From: JBCBSK01 sp965250105
GTDB taxonomy: Bacteria > Pseudomonadota > Alphaproteobacteria > Rhizobiales > Tepidamorphaceae
DNA: 64,000 bases
Direction of reading: 5' to 3'
Assembly: GCA_965250105.1 (NCBI GenBank)
Contig: OZ252290.1
Coordinates: 1,488,001-1,552,000, forward strand
Shown here: positions 36,774 to 47,223 of the stretch, one piece after another
Numbering within the stretch: the first letter of the stretch is position 1
Layout of the letters: the number at the start of each line of letters is the position of its first letter
The notes under the pieces: model-generated
The model's database searches: none
The model's input: only the letters and a program-made list of their open reading frames with translations
Told to the model about the DNA's origin: nothing
Program-made: the position numbers and the translations under genes

Positions 36774-37760
36774 ATGACCAGCGCCGCCCAGGCAACGGCC
36801 GAGACACCCGACCTGAAAATTTCCGTCCGCCAGGTCTTCGGCATCGACAGCGATCTGGAGGTCCCCGCCTTTTCCGAGGTCGACGAGCATGTGCCCGAAC
36901 TCGACCCGGACTATCTGTTCGACACCGAGACCACGCTGGCGATCCTGGCCGGCTTCGCGCACAATCGCCGCGTCATGGTCCAGGGCTATCACGGCACCGG
37001 CAAGTCGACCCATATCGAGCAGGTCGCGGCCCGCCTGAACTGGCCTTGCGTGCGGATCAATCTCGACAGCCATATCAGCCGCGTCGACCTCGTCGGCAAG
37101 GACGCCATCGTGATCCGCGACGGCATGCAGATCACCGAGTTCCAGGACGGCATCCTGCCCTGGGCGCTGCAGACCAATACGGCGCTGGTCTTCGATGAAT
37201 ACGACGCCGGCCGGCCCGACGTGATGTTCGTGATCCAGCGGGTACTCGAAGTGCAGGGCCGGCTGACGCTGCTCGATCAGCGCCGGGTGATCCGCCCGCA
37301 TCCCTATTTCCGCCTGTTCGCCACCGCCAACACGATCGGCCTCGGCGACACGTCCGGCCTCTATCACGGCACCCAGCAGATCAATCAGGGCCAGATGGAC
37401 CGCTGGTCGATCGTCACCACGCTGAACTATCTGCCGCATGACGCGGAAACCAATATCATCGTCGCCAAGGCCAAGCATCTCGACACCAAGGATGGCCGCG
37501 AGACCGCCTCGCGCATGGTGCGGCTCGCCGATCTGACCCGGTCGGCCTTCGTCAATGGCGATTTGTCGACGGTGATGAGCCCGCGCACGGTGATCACCTG
37601 GGCCGAGAACACCGAGATCTTCGGCGATCTCGGCATGGCTTTCCGCATGACCTTCCTGAACAAATGCGACGAGGCGGAACGCCCGCTGGTCGCCGAGTTC
37701 TATCAGCGCTGTTTCGGCGAGGAACTGCGCGAATCGGCCCTCAACCTGGTCGTGTCGTGA
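36774..37760 (+). CDS. cobS: Cobaltochelatase subunit CobS (AAA+ ATPase)
   Basis: CobS with CobT and CobN inserts cobalt into hydrogenobyrinic acid a,c-diamide in aerobic cobalamin synthesis. The AAA+ motifs are Walker [11 protein letters not shown] (about residues 71-80), Walker [16 protein letters not shown] and the sensor region [13 protein letters not shown]. The length of 328 residues matches the family. cobT starts 14 bp later. The cobN subunit and other cobalamin genes are not in the window, as is usual in rhizobia, where cobST is separate from the main cob cluster. Confidence 0.97.
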   Translation: MTSAAQATAETPDLKISVRQVFGIDSDLEVPAFSEVDEHVPELDPDYLFDTETTLAILAGFAHNRRVMVQGYHGTGKSTHIEQVAARLNWPCVRINLDSHISRVDLVGKDAIVIRDGMQITEFQDGILPWALQTNTALVFDEYDAGRPDVMFVIQRVLEVQGRLTLLDQRRVIRPHPYFRLFATANTIGLGDTSGLYHGTQQINQGQMDRWSIVTTLNYLPHDAETNIIVAKAKHLDTKDGRETASRMVRLADLTRSAFVNGDLSTVMSPRTVITWAENTEIFGDLGMAFRMTFLNKCDEAERPLVAEFYQRCFGEELRESALNLVVS

Positions 37761-37774
37761 CGGGCATGGTCTGA

Positions 37775-39670
37775 ATGGCCGGGCGTTCGAACAAATCAGG
37801 CGTCGCCAACGAGCCGTTCAAGCGGGCGGTCACCGGCACCTTCCGCGCGATCTCGGGCAAGCCCGACGCGGAAACCCAGTTCGGCGCCGACCGGCCCGGC
37901 GTCGCCGGCCACAAGGCGCGCCTGCCCGAACCGCCGCGCCGGATGACGGCCGAACATGCCGCAGTGACGCGCGGGCTGGCCGACGCCTTCGCCATGCGGC
38001 TTGCCTGTCATGATCCCAAGGTCCACCGCAAGCTGGTGCCCGAGGGCGACGGCGCGCGCGCGATCTTCGATGCCGTCGAACAGGCCCGCGTCGAGGCCAT
38101 CGGTTGCCGCAAGCTCGACGGCGTCGCCGCCAATATCGCCGCCATGCTGGACGCGCGCTACGCCAAGAGCAAGTTCGCCGACGTGACCGACCGCGCCGAA
38201 GCGCCTATCGAGGACGCGCTGGCGCTGATGGTGCGCGAGCGCCTGTCCGGCCAGTCGGTGCCCGATGGCGCGCGCAAGGTGGTCGATCTGTGGCGCCCCT
38301 GGATCGAGGAGCGCGCCGGCGACGAACTGGTGGCGCTCGACGGGCTGATCGAGGACCAGACCGCCTTCGCCGAGGCCCTGCGCGACGTGCTCGTCGCCTT
38401 CGACATGGCCGACGAGATCGGCTCGGACCGCGACGAGGACGACGCCGACCAGAACGACGACGACCAGGGCGACGACACCACCGAAACCGAGGAACAGCAG
38501 GAACAGACCGGCTCCGACGAGGCCGCCGCCGACGCGGCCGAGAGCGAGGCCATGCCCGAGGACGGCGAGGCCGAGGCCATGGAAGCCCAGGCCGATCAGC
38601 AGGTCGAGGATCTGGCAGATGCCGACGCCCAGGAAAGCGACGTGCCGTGGCGGCCGAACACGCCGTTCCAGAACATGCCCAATGCTGGCTACCGGGTCTA
38701 TTGCGACCGCTATGACGAGACGATCCGCGCCGAGGATCTGTGCGACATCGAGGAACTCGACCGGTTGCGCGGCTTTCTCGACAAGCAGCTCAACCAGCTT
38801 CAGGGCGTGGTGACCCGGCTCGCCAACCGCCTGCAGCGCCGGCTCATGGCGCAGCAGAACCGCGGCTGGGACTTCGACCTCGAAGAAGGCATGATCGACC
38901 CGGCCCGGCTGCCGCGCGTCGTCGTCGATCCGATGCAGCCGCTCGCCTTCAAGCGCGAGCGCGACACCGATTTCCGTGACACGGTCGTCACACTTCTGCT
39001 CGACAATTCGGGCTCGATGCGCGGCCGGCCGATCACCGTCGCCGCGACCTGCGCCGACATCCTGGCGCGCACGCTGGAACGCTGCGGGGTGAAGGTGGAA
39101 ATCCTCGGCTTCACGACACGGACCTGGAAGGGCGGCCAGTCGCGCGAGACCTGGCTTTCGGCCGGCAAGCCCGCCAATCCCGGCCGGCTCAACGATCTCC
39201 GCCACATCATCTACAAGGCCGCCGACAGTCCCTGGCGCCGGGCGCGGCGCAATCTCGGCCTGATGATGCGCGAGGGGCTTCTGAAGGAGAATATCGACGG
39301 CGAGGCGCTGTCCTGGGCGCATAACCGCCTGCTCGCCCGCCCCGAACAGCGGCGCATCCTGATGATGATCTCCGACGGCGCGCCGGTCGACGATTCCACG
39401 CTCTCGGTCAATCCCGGCAACTATCTCGAACAACATCTGCGCCAGGTGATCGAGGAGATCGAGACGCGCTCGCCGGTCGAACTGATCGCCATCGGCATCG
39501 GCCATGACGTGACCCGCTATTACCGGCGGGCGGTGACCATCGTCGATGCCGAGGAGCTTGGCGGCGCGATGACCGAGAAACTGGCCGAACTGTTCGAGGA
39601 AGACGGGCCGGTGGTCACCCGGACCATGACGCGCGCCATGCGCCGCCGCGGCAGCACCATGGTGCATTGA
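37775..39670 (+). CDS. cobT: Cobaltochelatase subunit CobT
   Basis: The 631-residue protein is the partner of CobS. It has an N-terminal alpha-helical part, a strongly acidic linker (about residues 215-300, rich in Asp/Glu/Gln), and a C-terminal von Willebrand A-type domain with the metal site [13 protein letters not shown] near residue 408 and [11 protein letters not shown]. This AAA-plus-VWA pairing is shared with magnesium chelatase. The stop codon overlaps the next gene start (TGATG). Confidence 0.97.
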   Translation: MAGRSNKSGVANEPFKRAVTGTFRAISGKPDAETQFGADRPGVAGHKARLPEPPRRMTAEHAAVTRGLADAFAMRLACHDPKVHRKLVPEGDGARAIFDAVEQARVEAIGCRKLDGVAANIAAMLDARYAKSKFADVTDRAEAPIEDALALMVRERLSGQSVPDGARKVVDLWRPWIEERAGDELVALDGLIEDQTAFAEALRDVLVAFDMADEIGSDRDEDDADQNDDDQGDDTTETEEQQEQTGSDEAAADAAESEAMPEDGEAEAMEAQADQQVEDLADADAQESDVPWRPNTPFQNMPNAGYRVYCDRYDETIRAEDLCDIEELDRLRGFLDKQLNQLQGVVTRLANRLQRRLMAQQNRGWDFDLEEGMIDPARLPRVVVDPMQPLAFKRERDTDFRDTVVTLLLDNSGSMRGRPITVAATCADILARTLERCGVKVEILGFTTRTWKGGQSRETWLSAGKPANPGRLNDLRHIIYKAADSPWRRARRNLGLMMREGLLKENIDGEALSWAHNRLLARPEQRRILMMISDGAPVDDSTLSVNPGNYLEQHLRQVIEEIETRSPVELIAIGIGHDVTRYYRRAVTIVDAEELGGAMTEKLAELFEEDGPVVTRTMTRAMRRRGSTMVH

Positions 39671-40677
39671 TGCGGTCCGTCGCGGTCGCGGGCTTGTTGC
39701 TGTCTTTGACCGCGACGGCGGCGGCCGAGCCGCTGACGATCACGGTCGAGCCGCTCGACAGCTTTTCCGTCGACGATCCGGCGATTGTCCGGTTCGGGCC
39801 GTTGACCTATCTCGGCGGCGCCGAACTGCGCTCGCGCCATGCCGATTTCGGCGGCCTGTCGGGCCTCGTGATCGGACCCGACGGCACCGATATGCTGATG
39901 GTCACCGATACCGGTTTCTGGCTGTCGGCCGATGCTGTCTACCGGGACGGCCGGATCGTGGATCTGGTCGATGCCGAGATCGCCCCGATCCTCGACGAGG
40001 CGGGCGCGCCGATGACCGGCAAGACCGATGCCGACGCGGAAGCGGTGACCCTGCGTCCCGACGGCGCGACCGAGGGACAAGCGCTGGTCGCCTTCGAACG
40101 CAATGACCGGATCGCGGCCTATGACATCGCGCGCGACGGTTTCGCGGCCCGTGCCATGCCGCTGCCAGTGCCCGACGGCTTCGCCGATCTTGTCGACAAT
40201 CGCGGCATCGAGGCGCTCGTCGCCGTGCCCAAGACGGCCGGGGTTCTGCCCGGCGCGCTGATCGCCATCGCCGAGGAAGGCGCCAGCGAGACCGCCGATA
40301 CGCCGGGCTTCATCATAGGCGGCGCCGAGGAAGGCCGGTTCACGGTCACCGATATCGCGGGCTTCGCGATCACCGATGCGGTGCGCTTGCCCGCTTCGGG
40401 CGATCTCATCCTGCTCGAACGTCGCTTCCGCGCGCCGGCGACGCTGCATATCGCGCTCCGCCATGTCGCGATCGGCGATGTCCGGCCCGGCGCCACCGTG
40501 ACGGGAGCGCGCATCGCCGAATTCGATCTCCGCCAGGAGATCGACAACATGGAGGGGCTGGCGCTGCACGAGGACGCAAGCGGCCGGACCGTCCTGACGC
40601 TCGTCTCGGACGACAATTTCAACCCGCTTCAGCGAACCCTGCTGTTGCAGTTCGAACTGGACGACAGCGATTTCTGA
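39670..40677 (+). CDS. Secreted esterase-like phytase domain protein
   Basis: The 335-residue product starts with a signal peptide (VAVAGLLLSLTATAAA, cut near AAAEP). The rest fits the esterase-like activity of phytase family (PF13449), a beta-propeller: GGLSGLVIGPDGTDMLMVTD, DAEAVTLRP, ERNDRIAAYD, NRGIEALVAVP, LLERRF and NMEGLALHED are typical repeat blocks. The enzymatic function is not established for most members. It is coupled to cobT by overlapping codons but has no obvious link to cobalamin; this order is common in rhizobia. Confidence 0.9.
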   Translation: MRSVAVAGLLLSLTATAAAEPLTITVEPLDSFSVDDPAIVRFGPLTYLGGAELRSRHADFGGLSGLVIGPDGTDMLMVTDTGFWLSADAVYRDGRIVDLVDAEIAPILDEAGAPMTGKTDADAEAVTLRPDGATEGQALVAFERNDRIAAYDIARDGFAARAMPLPVPDGFADLVDNRGIEALVAVPKTAGVLPGALIAIAEEGASETADTPGFIIGGAEEGRFTVTDIAGFAITDAVRLPASGDLILLERRFRAPATLHIALRHVAIGDVRPGATVTGARIAEFDLRQEIDNMEGLALHEDASGRTVLTLVSDDNFNPLQRTLLLQFELDDSDF

Positions 40678-40706
40678 AACGGCCTCAAGCGTCGAAGCCG
40701 CCGCGT

Positions 40707-41309
40707 TCAGGCGACGCCGCGACGCGGCGCGGTCAGCCCCATCAGCGCCCGGAACGGGATCAACAGCATCAGCGCGCAGGCGACCTTGACAACGAAGTCG
40801 ATCACGGCCCAGCCCATCCAGACAGGCGCCTCGACGGGACCGAAGGGCAGCGGGTAGATCGCCGTGCCGACGCCGGATCCGGCGAAGGCGAGCGTGAAGA
40901 ACAGCGCGGTGTCGACCGCCGAGCCGATCAGCGACGAGGCGAGCGGCGCCAGCCACCAGGCGGTGTTGCGCAGCCGGTTGAAGATGACGACGTCGAGAAG
41001 CTGGGCGGTCAGGAACGCGGTGCCCGAGGCGATCGCGATGCGCGGCGTCGCGAAGATCACCGACAGGAGGACCGCGATGGCGAAGCCGACCAGCACGACG
41101 CGGCGCGCCGTTTCGCTGCCGAAGCGGCGATTGGTCAGGTCGGTGACCAGGAAGGCGATCGGATAGGTGAACGCGCCCCAGGTGAGATAGTCCTGGAGGC
41201 CGAAGGCCGTGACCGGATGCTGGACGAGGATGTTCGAGGCGACGACGACCAACGCCATCGCGGCGACCGCGACGATCACACCCTGCCGGACGAAGCTGTC
41301 GGCCATCAC
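40707..41309 (-). CDS. YhhQ/VUT family queuosine precursor transporter
   Basis: The 200-residue membrane protein has about six helices. Family blocks include TWGAFTYPIAFLVTDLTNRRFG, IASGTAFLTAQLLDVVIFNRLR and SSLIGSAVDTALFFTLAF. YhhQ proteins import queuosine precursors (preQ0/preQ1) for tRNA modification. rpmB lies 10 bp upstream on the same strand, leaving no space for a separate preQ1 riboswitch in front of this gene. Confidence 0.92.
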   Translation of the reverse strand: MMADSFVRQGVIVAVAAMALVVVASNILVQHPVTAFGLQDYLTWGAFTYPIAFLVTDLTNRRFGSETARRVVLVGFAIAVLLSVIFATPRIAIASGTAFLTAQLLDVVIFNRLRNTAWWLAPLASSLIGSAVDTALFFTLAFAGSGVGTAIYPLPFGPVEAPVWMGWAVIDFVVKVACALMLLIPFRALMGLTAPRRGVA

Positions 41310-41319
41310 GTGACCGCCG

Positions 41320-41610
41320 TCAGGACTTGGTGGCCTGGGCCGCTTCGATTTCCCGCTTCAGATTGCGGGCCCGGTCGGACAGGTCGGTGTCGCGCGCCTT
41401 CATCAGGAAGCGGTCGAGACCGCCGCGATGTTCGACCGACCGCAGCGACGAGGCCGCGACCTTGAAGCGCACGCGCCGGCCGAGCGTCTCGCTCATCAGC
41501 GAGACATTCGCCAGATTGGGCAGGAAACGCCGCCGCGTCTTGTTGTTGGCGTGGCTGACATTGTTGCCGCTCATCACGCCCTTGCCGGTGAGTTCGCACC
41601 GTCGTGCCAT
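41320..41610 (-). CDS. rpmB: 50S ribosomal protein L28
   Basis: The 96-residue protein starts [20 protein letters not shown], the L28 signature, followed by [11 protein letters not shown] and a basic, helical C-terminus. The start at 41610 follows GAGGGTATC. The frame is open far upstream, but that part is antisense to DUF3108. Alphaproteobacterial L28 is longer than the 78 residues of E. coli, as seen here. The 375 bp between its start and the DUF3108 gene hold promoter sequence and nothing else I recognise. Confidence 0.97.
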   Translation of the reverse strand: MARRCELTGKGVMSGNNVSHANNKTRRRFLPNLANVSLMSETLGRRVRFKVAASSLRSVEHRGGLDRFLMKARDTDLSDRARNLKREIEAAQATKS

Positions 41611-41985
41611 GATACCCTCGAGCCGAATGGCTTCGTTCCGGCCGATCCCGATCCGACGCGAGGCGGCGGGCGGCGAACGAAGTGTAGAACCTGTTCCAAG
41701 AAAGCGCGTTTGATAGTGGCCAAGCACGCCGCCGTCAAGATCGCGCGGCCAAAACGCCGCCAGATTCCTGTTCGGATCCGACCGCGCCATATTCGCGCCC
41801 GCATTCTTTGCTGTTACCGTTCGCGACCGAGGATCGCTGCCCGCCGATAGCCGCGCCGCACGCGGCCGCCGGATGACGCTGCCAGGATTGATCCAAAGAC
41901 AGACACAGATACCGCCCCGGAGACCGCTCCCGACACGGCCCGAGAGAGCTTTACGCAAAGAGACCGCCTCGCAAGGAGAATGCTT

Positions 41986-42828
41986 GTGCCGACAGCCATC
42001 CCCGTCAAGCGTCCCTTCGCAGCCCGCGCGACCGCTCTCGGCTTGGTGCTCGCCTGTGCCGCCTTTCTGACCGCGCCGGCGCCGGCCATGGCGAGCGACT
42101 ATGACATCACGCTCGAATATCGCGCGGCCCTCAACGGCATCCGCCTCGGCACGGGCGAGGTCGACGGCCGACTGTGGCGCGACGGGCGCTACGAACTCAC
42201 CGGCACCGGCGGCGTCAGCGGCTTTCTCGGCAGCTTCTTCCGGGTGCGCGCCGAAGGCAGCGCCGAGGGCAATGCGCGCGCCGACCGCCCCCAGCCGGCG
42301 CGCTATAGCGGCGAAGCGCGCGGCGGGCGCGAGGACCGCGAGGTGATGATGACCTTCAATGGCGACCGGGTCGCCGGCATCGACATGGTGCCCGCCTTGC
42401 CAGCTGACTATTTCGACAGCCGCGTGCCGATCGAGGACGATCACCTGCTCGGCGTCGTCGATCCGATCAGCGCCGGCGTCATCCATGCGCCCAACGGTCT
42501 GACCCGCGATCTCTGCGAGCGCACGCTGCCGATCTATACCGGCCGCCAGCGCCTCGATCTCGACCTGACCTTCAAGGGCGTGCGCGACGTCCACAACAGC
42601 CGCGAGGACCGCTATTCCGGCCGCGTCGTCGTGTGCCAGGTCGATATCAGCCCGATCGCCGGCCACAAGCCGGATGGCCGCTTCCAGCGCTATGCCCGCG
42701 ACACCAAATCGATCGAGGTCTGGATCGGGCTTCTCGGCGATACCGGCTTCGCGGTGCCCTACCGGGTGAGTTTCCCGACGCCCTTCGGCGAGGGCATCGT
42801 GCAGATGTCGCGCATCAAGCTGACCTGA
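41986..42828 (+). CDS. DUF3108 domain periplasmic protein
   Basis: A signal peptide ([20 protein letters not shown], cut near AMAS) is followed by a DUF3108 domain with [17 protein letters not shown] at the start, [10 protein letters not shown] in the middle and [18 protein letters not shown] and [13 protein letters not shown] near the end. The function is unknown; the fold is thought to be a beta-barrel-like lipid or envelope-associated domain. I prefer the GTG at 41986 (280 residues) because AAGGAG is seven bases before it; the ATG at 41980 sits almost on top of that site. Confidence 0.88.
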   Translation: MPTAIPVKRPFAARATALGLVLACAAFLTAPAPAMASDYDITLEYRAALNGIRLGTGEVDGRLWRDGRYELTGTGGVSGFLGSFFRVRAEGSAEGNARADRPQPARYSGEARGGREDREVMMTFNGDRVAGIDMVPALPADYFDSRVPIEDDHLLGVVDPISAGVIHAPNGLTRDLCERTLPIYTGRQRLDLDLTFKGVRDVHNSREDRYSGRVVVCQVDISPIAGHKPDGRFQRYARDTKSIEVWIGLLGDTGFAVPYRVSFPTPFGEGIVQMSRIKLT

Positions 42829-43429
42829 CGCGCCAATATCTTTAGGCGGTCCGAACGCCCGTTTCCGGCACAAGGAACCAGCGCGACATCCCGCCGTGTC
42901 CGCGATAGCCGGTTAAGCCGCGTTAACACGCCGACCAGGGGAACAAACCCGAAAACCGCGACGCGCAGCGATTCGTGCCCCGTTCGGTTCCGGTTTGATC
43001 GCAGGCTTAACGCCAGGCTCGGCGGTAATGATTAACCGATTAACCAGTTGTTAGGCGGCTCATAACCGAGACACGGCCACTTCCCTAACCATCATGAACG
43101 ATCCGGCCGCCAAGCACGCCGCTGCCTCATTGCCCGAAAAACAAGGCTTGACTCGCCGCGACCATGGTAACCGAACGAAACGTGATTCTCCGCGAGTCAG
43201 CGATTCGGTCGAGATTCGTTCCGTTAACGTTCGATATCTTGCCGCCGCCACAATCATCTGTGCCGGATCGGGACGGGCTTTCGGCTTTACAAGGCGCGGC
43301 GAACCTGCGACACCGCTGGCGCCCCGGCGGCGGTCGACGATCTTGCCTGTGGCCCGCCGCGACACAGATATCGAAGGCAGCAGGCAAGACCGAAACGCAT
43401 AAGATCTGCGGCCCAGACTGCGCCCGCCC
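42829..43429. promoter_or_regulatory. 601-bp intergenic region with clustered TTAA motifs upstream of the RNA helicase gene
   Basis: The region contains TTAA-N6-TTAA at 42913-42926, TTAA-N4-TTAA at 43032-43043 and TTAA-N7-TTAG at 43040-43054. These resemble, but do not exactly match, the CtrA full site TTAA-N7-TTAA. A 102-codon open frame at 43094-43402 has no recognisable content, and I do not call it. The region otherwise looks like a long promoter and leader. Confidence 0.35.
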
Positions 43430-46400
43430 ATGACCCCACCGACCATGACCGCCGTGTCCCAGACCGACACCGCCCGCGATGCGACCGACAGGCGCATGCG
43501 CGGCGTCACGGCCATTCTCGGCCCGACCAATACCGGCAAGACCCATCTCGCCATCGAGCGCATGACGGCGCGCTCGTCCGGCGTCATCGGCCTGCCGCTC
43601 AGGCTCCTGGCGCGCGAGGTCTATGGCCGGGTCTGCGACAAGGTCGGCGAGAGCGAGGTCGCGCTGATCACCGGCGAGGAGAAGATCAAGCCGCCCAAGG
43701 CGCGCTACTGGGTGGCGACCGTCGAGGCCATGCCGCGCGATCTCGACGTCGCCTTCGCGGCGATCGACGAAGTGCAGATCGCCACCGATCTCGAACGCGG
43801 CCATGTCTTCACCGACCATATCCTGAACCGGCGCGGGCGCGAGGAAACCCTGCTGCTCGGCGCCGACACGATGCGGCCGCTTCTCGAAAAGCTCCTGCCG
43901 GGGCTGAACGTGATCAGCCGGCCGCGCCTATCGCAGCTGACCCATTCGGGTCACAAGAAGCTGACCCGCCTGCCCCGGCGCTCGGCGGCGGTCGCCTTTT
44001 CCGCCGAGGACGTCTACGCCATCGCGGAACTGATCCGCCGCCAGCGCGGCGGCGCGGCCGTCGTGCTCGGCGCGCTCAGCCCGCGCACCCGCAACGCCCA
44101 GATCGAGCTCTACCAGAACGGCGATGTCGAGTTCATCGTCGCCACCGACGCCATCGGCATGGGGCTCAATCTCGATGTCGACCATGTCGCCTTCGCCGCC
44201 AACCGCAAGTTCGACGGCTATCAGTTCCGCGATCTCAACCCGGCCGAACTCGGCCAGATCGCCGGTCGCGCCGGGCGGCACATGCGCGACGGCACCTTCG
44301 GCACGACCGGTCGCATCGTCCCCTTCGAGGACGATCTGGTGCGGCGTCTCGAAACCCATGATTTCGAGACCCACAAGGTCATGCAGTGGCGCAATACCGA
44401 TCTCGACTACGGCCATCTCGACGCGCTGCGCGACAGTCTCGGGCGCGTGCCGTCGGAGGAGGGTCTGACGCGCGCGCCGCCGGGCGAGGACGTGCTCGCC
44501 CTCGACATTCTCGCCAAGGATACCGAGATCCGCGATCTCGCGGCCGCCCCCGGCGCGGTGGCCAGGCTATGGGACGTGGCCCAGGTGCCTGATTACCGCA
44601 AGATCGCGCCGGCCAATCACGCCGAACTCGTCGCCACGCTCTATGGCTATCTGATGCGCGATGGCGTCATCGCCGACGACTGGTTCTCCGGCCAGCTCGC
44701 TTATGCCGACCGCACTGATGGCGACATCGACACGCTGGCCAACCGCATCGCCCATATCCGGACCTGGACCTTCGTCGCCAATCGCGACGACTGGCTCAAG
44801 GACCCCGCCCACTGGCAGGGCGTGACGCGCGAGATCGAGGACCGGCTGTCCGACGCCTTGCATGAACAACTGACCCAACGCTTCGTCGACCGCAGGACCA
44901 GCGTTCTGAGCCGACGGCTGCGCGACAATGACGATCTCGCCTCCGAGATCGCCGACAGCGGCGAGATCGCCGTTGAGGGCCATGCGGTGGGCAGGCTGGA
45001 CGGTTTCCGCTTCACGCCGGTCGCCGGCGGCGAGGGGCCGGACGGCAAGGCGCTGCGGGCGGCCGCCATGAAGGTGCTGGCGAGCGAGATCACGCGCCGC
45101 GCGACGCGCATCGCCGAGGCTCCGGACGAGATCTTCGCCATGACCCGCGACGGCGAGATCACTTTCCGCAAGGAGGCCGTCGCCCGGCTCGACAAGGGCG
45201 AGACGCCGCTCAGCCCGCGCGTCGTCATCCTGGCCGACGAACATCTGACCGGCGCACCGCGCGACAAGGTGCAGGAGCGCCTCGACGCCTTCGCCAAGAG
45301 CCATGTCGCCACGGTGCTGAAGCCGCTCGTCGACCTCGCCGGGGATACGGCCCTCGAAGGCCCGGTGCGCGGCATCGCCTACCAGCTCGTCGAGGCGCTC
45401 GGCATCCTGCCGCGCGGCCAGATCGCCGATCAGTTGAAAGGGCTCGACCAGTCGTCGCGCGGCCTGCTGCGCCGGCACGGCGTGCGGTTCGGCGCGCACC
45501 ACATCTTCACCCCGGCGCTAATCAAGCCGGCGCCGCGCATGCTGGCGGCGCGCCTTTGGGCCGTGCATTCGGGCCGTGGCCGCGAGGCCGGGCTCGACAA
45601 GGTGCCCGAACTGGCCTTGTCGGGCCGCACGACCTTCGACAATGACCGCGACATCCCGCTCGACCTCTATCGCGTGATGGGCTTCGCGGTCGCCGGCAAC
45701 CGGGTCATCCGCGTCGACATCCTCGAACGGATCGCCGATCTGATACGCGTCGCGCTGTCCTGGAAACCGCCCGAAAGCGCCGATCAGGGCGCCGACCTGC
45801 CGCCCGACGGCGCGGTCGACGGCAAGGTGTTCCAGGTGACGCCGCAGATGATGTCGCTGGCCGGGTGCAGCGGCGAGGACTTCGCCGCCATCCTGAAATA
45901 TCTCGGCTTCCGCAAGGAAACCCGCCCGGCCCCGGCGGGCGCCATGCCATCCGGCGCGACGCCGGCCGCGACCGGCAACGACGCGGCGGCCGATGAAGCG
46001 GAAGCCACGCCGCCAGAAACCGACAAGGCGGAGGCCACGGCCTCGGCGAACCAGCCGGAGACGGCCAGGCTCGAAAGTGACGCGTCCGCGCGCGACACAT
46101 CCGAACCGCCCGCGGCCGAGGCTACCGCCCTGCCGGAAACGTCATCAAGCACGCCGGCCGATGGAACCGAAGCGGCGCCCATCCAGACGGCGCCTGTCGA
46201 GACAGCATCTGTCGAGACAGCCTCCACCGAGACGGTACCCGTCGAGGCGGCGCCCGACACCGCGCCGCTGGAAACCGATGCCTCTGCCGACGGTGATGCG
46301 GCCACCGAGCCGACAGATGATGAGGCGACGACCGCCCGGACAACCGCGGCGTCGGACGCTCCGACGGCGGAAACGGCGGAAGCGGAAGCGGCCGATGCCG

Positions 46401-46759
46401 AGGCGGTGATCGAGGTCTGGCGCCCGCGCCCGGCCAAGCCGCGCCGCGACCATGGTGGCCCGCGCCGCGCGGCCGCGCGATCGGGTCGCGGCGACGGGCC
46501 GGCGCGGACGGGTTCTGCGGATGCCGGCGACGGAAAACCGGAGGCGCGCGGCCGCAACAATGCCGGCGGGCGCGGGCGGGCACAGGCGCCCGGCGGCAAG
46601 GGACGCGGGCAGAGGCGCCCGGACCGTGATCACGGGCGCGATCACGCACGTGATCGTGAACGAAACCGCGCACCCAAGACGGCGCCGGAGGACTCGCCCT
46701 TCGCCGCGCTTCTGGCGCTCAAGCGGAGCATGGAAACGCCCGAGGACGAAAAGTCCTGA
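43430..46759 (+). CDS. SUV3-like DEAD/DExH RNA helicase with long disordered C-terminal tail
   Basis: The 1109-residue protein starts with a superfamily 2 helicase core related to the mitochondrial RNA helicase SUV3: Walker A GPTNTGKTHLAIERM, DExH-type AIDEVQIATDLERGH, FIVATDAIGMGLNLDVDH and GQIAGRAGRHMRDGTFG. Accessory helical domains follow to about residue 830. The last 270 residues are low complexity: Ala/Thr/Glu-rich with ETA(S/P)VE-type repeats, then an Arg/Gly-rich basic part ending near KTAPEDSPFAALL. The tail probably binds RNA. Rhizobial homologues are often called MgpS. The S4 gene starts 2 bp later. Confidence 0.93.
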   Translation: MTPPTMTAVSQTDTARDATDRRMRGVTAILGPTNTGKTHLAIERMTARSSGVIGLPLRLLAREVYGRVCDKVGESEVALITGEEKIKPPKARYWVATVEAMPRDLDVAFAAIDEVQIATDLERGHVFTDHILNRRGREETLLLGADTMRPLLEKLLPGLNVISRPRLSQLTHSGHKKLTRLPRRSAAVAFSAEDVYAIAELIRRQRGGAAVVLGALSPRTRNAQIELYQNGDVEFIVATDAIGMGLNLDVDHVAFAANRKFDGYQFRDLNPAELGQIAGRAGRHMRDGTFGTTGRIVPFEDDLVRRLETHDFETHKVMQWRNTDLDYGHLDALRDSLGRVPSEEGLTRAPPGEDVLALDILAKDTEIRDLAAAPGAVARLWDVAQVPDYRKIAPANHAELVATLYGYLMRDGVIADDWFSGQLAYADRTDGDIDTLANRIAHIRTWTFVANRDDWLKDPAHWQGVTREIEDRLSDALHEQLTQRFVDRRTSVLSRRLRDNDDLASEIADSGEIAVEGHAVGRLDGFRFTPVAGGEGPDGKALRAAAMKVLASEITRRATRIAEAPDEIFAMTRDGEITFRKEAVARLDKGETPLSPRVVILADEHLTGAPRDKVQERLDAFAKSHVATVLKPLVDLAGDTALEGPVRGIAYQLVEALGILPRGQIADQLKGLDQSSRGLLRRHGVRFGAHHIFTPALIKPAPRMLAARLWAVHSGRGREAGLDKVPELALSGRTTFDNDRDIPLDLYRVMGFAVAGNRVIRVDILERIADLIRVALSWKPPESADQGADLPPDGAVDGKVFQVTPQMMSLAGCSGEDFAAILKYLGFRKETRPAPAGAMPSGATPAATGNDAAADEAEATPPETDKAEATASANQPETARLESDASARDTSEPPAAEATALPETSSSTPADGTEAAPIQTAPVETASVETASTETVPVEAAPDTAPLETDASADGDAATEPTDDEATTARTTAASDAPTAETAEAEAADAEAVIEVWRPRPAKPRRDHGGPRRAAARSGRGDGPARTGSADAGDGKPEARGRNNAGGRGRAQAPGGKGRGQRRPDRDHGRDHARDRERNRAPKTAPEDSPFAALLALKRSMETPEDEKS

Positions 46760-46761
46760 CC

Positions 46762-47046
46762 ATGGCGTCCGCGGACGGGCCGGCAAGCGACCGTCTCGAC
46801 CGCTGGATCTGGCATGCCCGCTTCGTCAAGACACGTGGCATCGCACAAAAGCTGATCCGTACCGGCGGTGTGCGCCTCAACGGACAGCGCTGCGAATCGC
46901 CAGCGGCGCGCCTCGCGCCCGGCGACGTCTTGACACTTAGCTTGCCGAGCCGGGTTCTGGTCGTCGAGGTCCGGGCGCTGACAGCCCGGCGCGGACCGGC
47001 GACGGAGGCCGCGACATTGTATCGCGACCGAAGCGCTGGCCGCTGA
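46762..47046 (+). CDS. S4-domain RNA-binding protein, Hsp15-like
   Basis: The 94-residue protein is an S4 domain: RLDRWIWHARFVKTRGIAQKL and GGVRLNGQR, then APGDVLTLSL. Hsp15 relatives bind stalled 50S subunits that carry peptidyl-tRNA and help ribosome recycling. It begins 2 bp after the helicase stop and is probably coexpressed with it, which fits an RNA or ribosome role. The 177 bp after it carry the fdxA promoter region. Confidence 0.92.
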   Translation: MASADGPASDRLDRWIWHARFVKTRGIAQKLIRTGGVRLNGQRCESPAARLAPGDVLTLSLPSRVLVVEVRALTARRGPATEAATLYRDRSAGR

Positions 47047-47223
47047 TGGCGTGCGCGGGGCCGGACGCGGCGACCATTGTGGGATCCGCCTATTGCCAAG
47101 CTGTCTTTCTGCTGCATGTGTTTGCAGCGGAAAGGCGCTTTGCTAAGGAGTCGCCGGACAACGGGCGCGACGCCGGCTCATGCGGTTCCGCGCGCGGTAT
47201 TTTGGCCTAGGAGATGTGCCCCG

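Noticed and set aside
37796..39667. 623-codon minus-strand open frame
   Set aside because: Antisense to cobT; shadow frame.
43094..43402. 102-codon frame upstream of the RNA helicase, same reading frame
   Set aside because: No recognisable content, no signal, Arg-rich and mixed codon use; a stop separates it from the helicase. More likely leader sequence.
46180..46270. Short repeats near 46.2 kb that could suggest a CRISPR array or minisatellite
   Set aside because: They are codon-level repeats inside the helicase tail with a 15-bp irregular period and no spacers.
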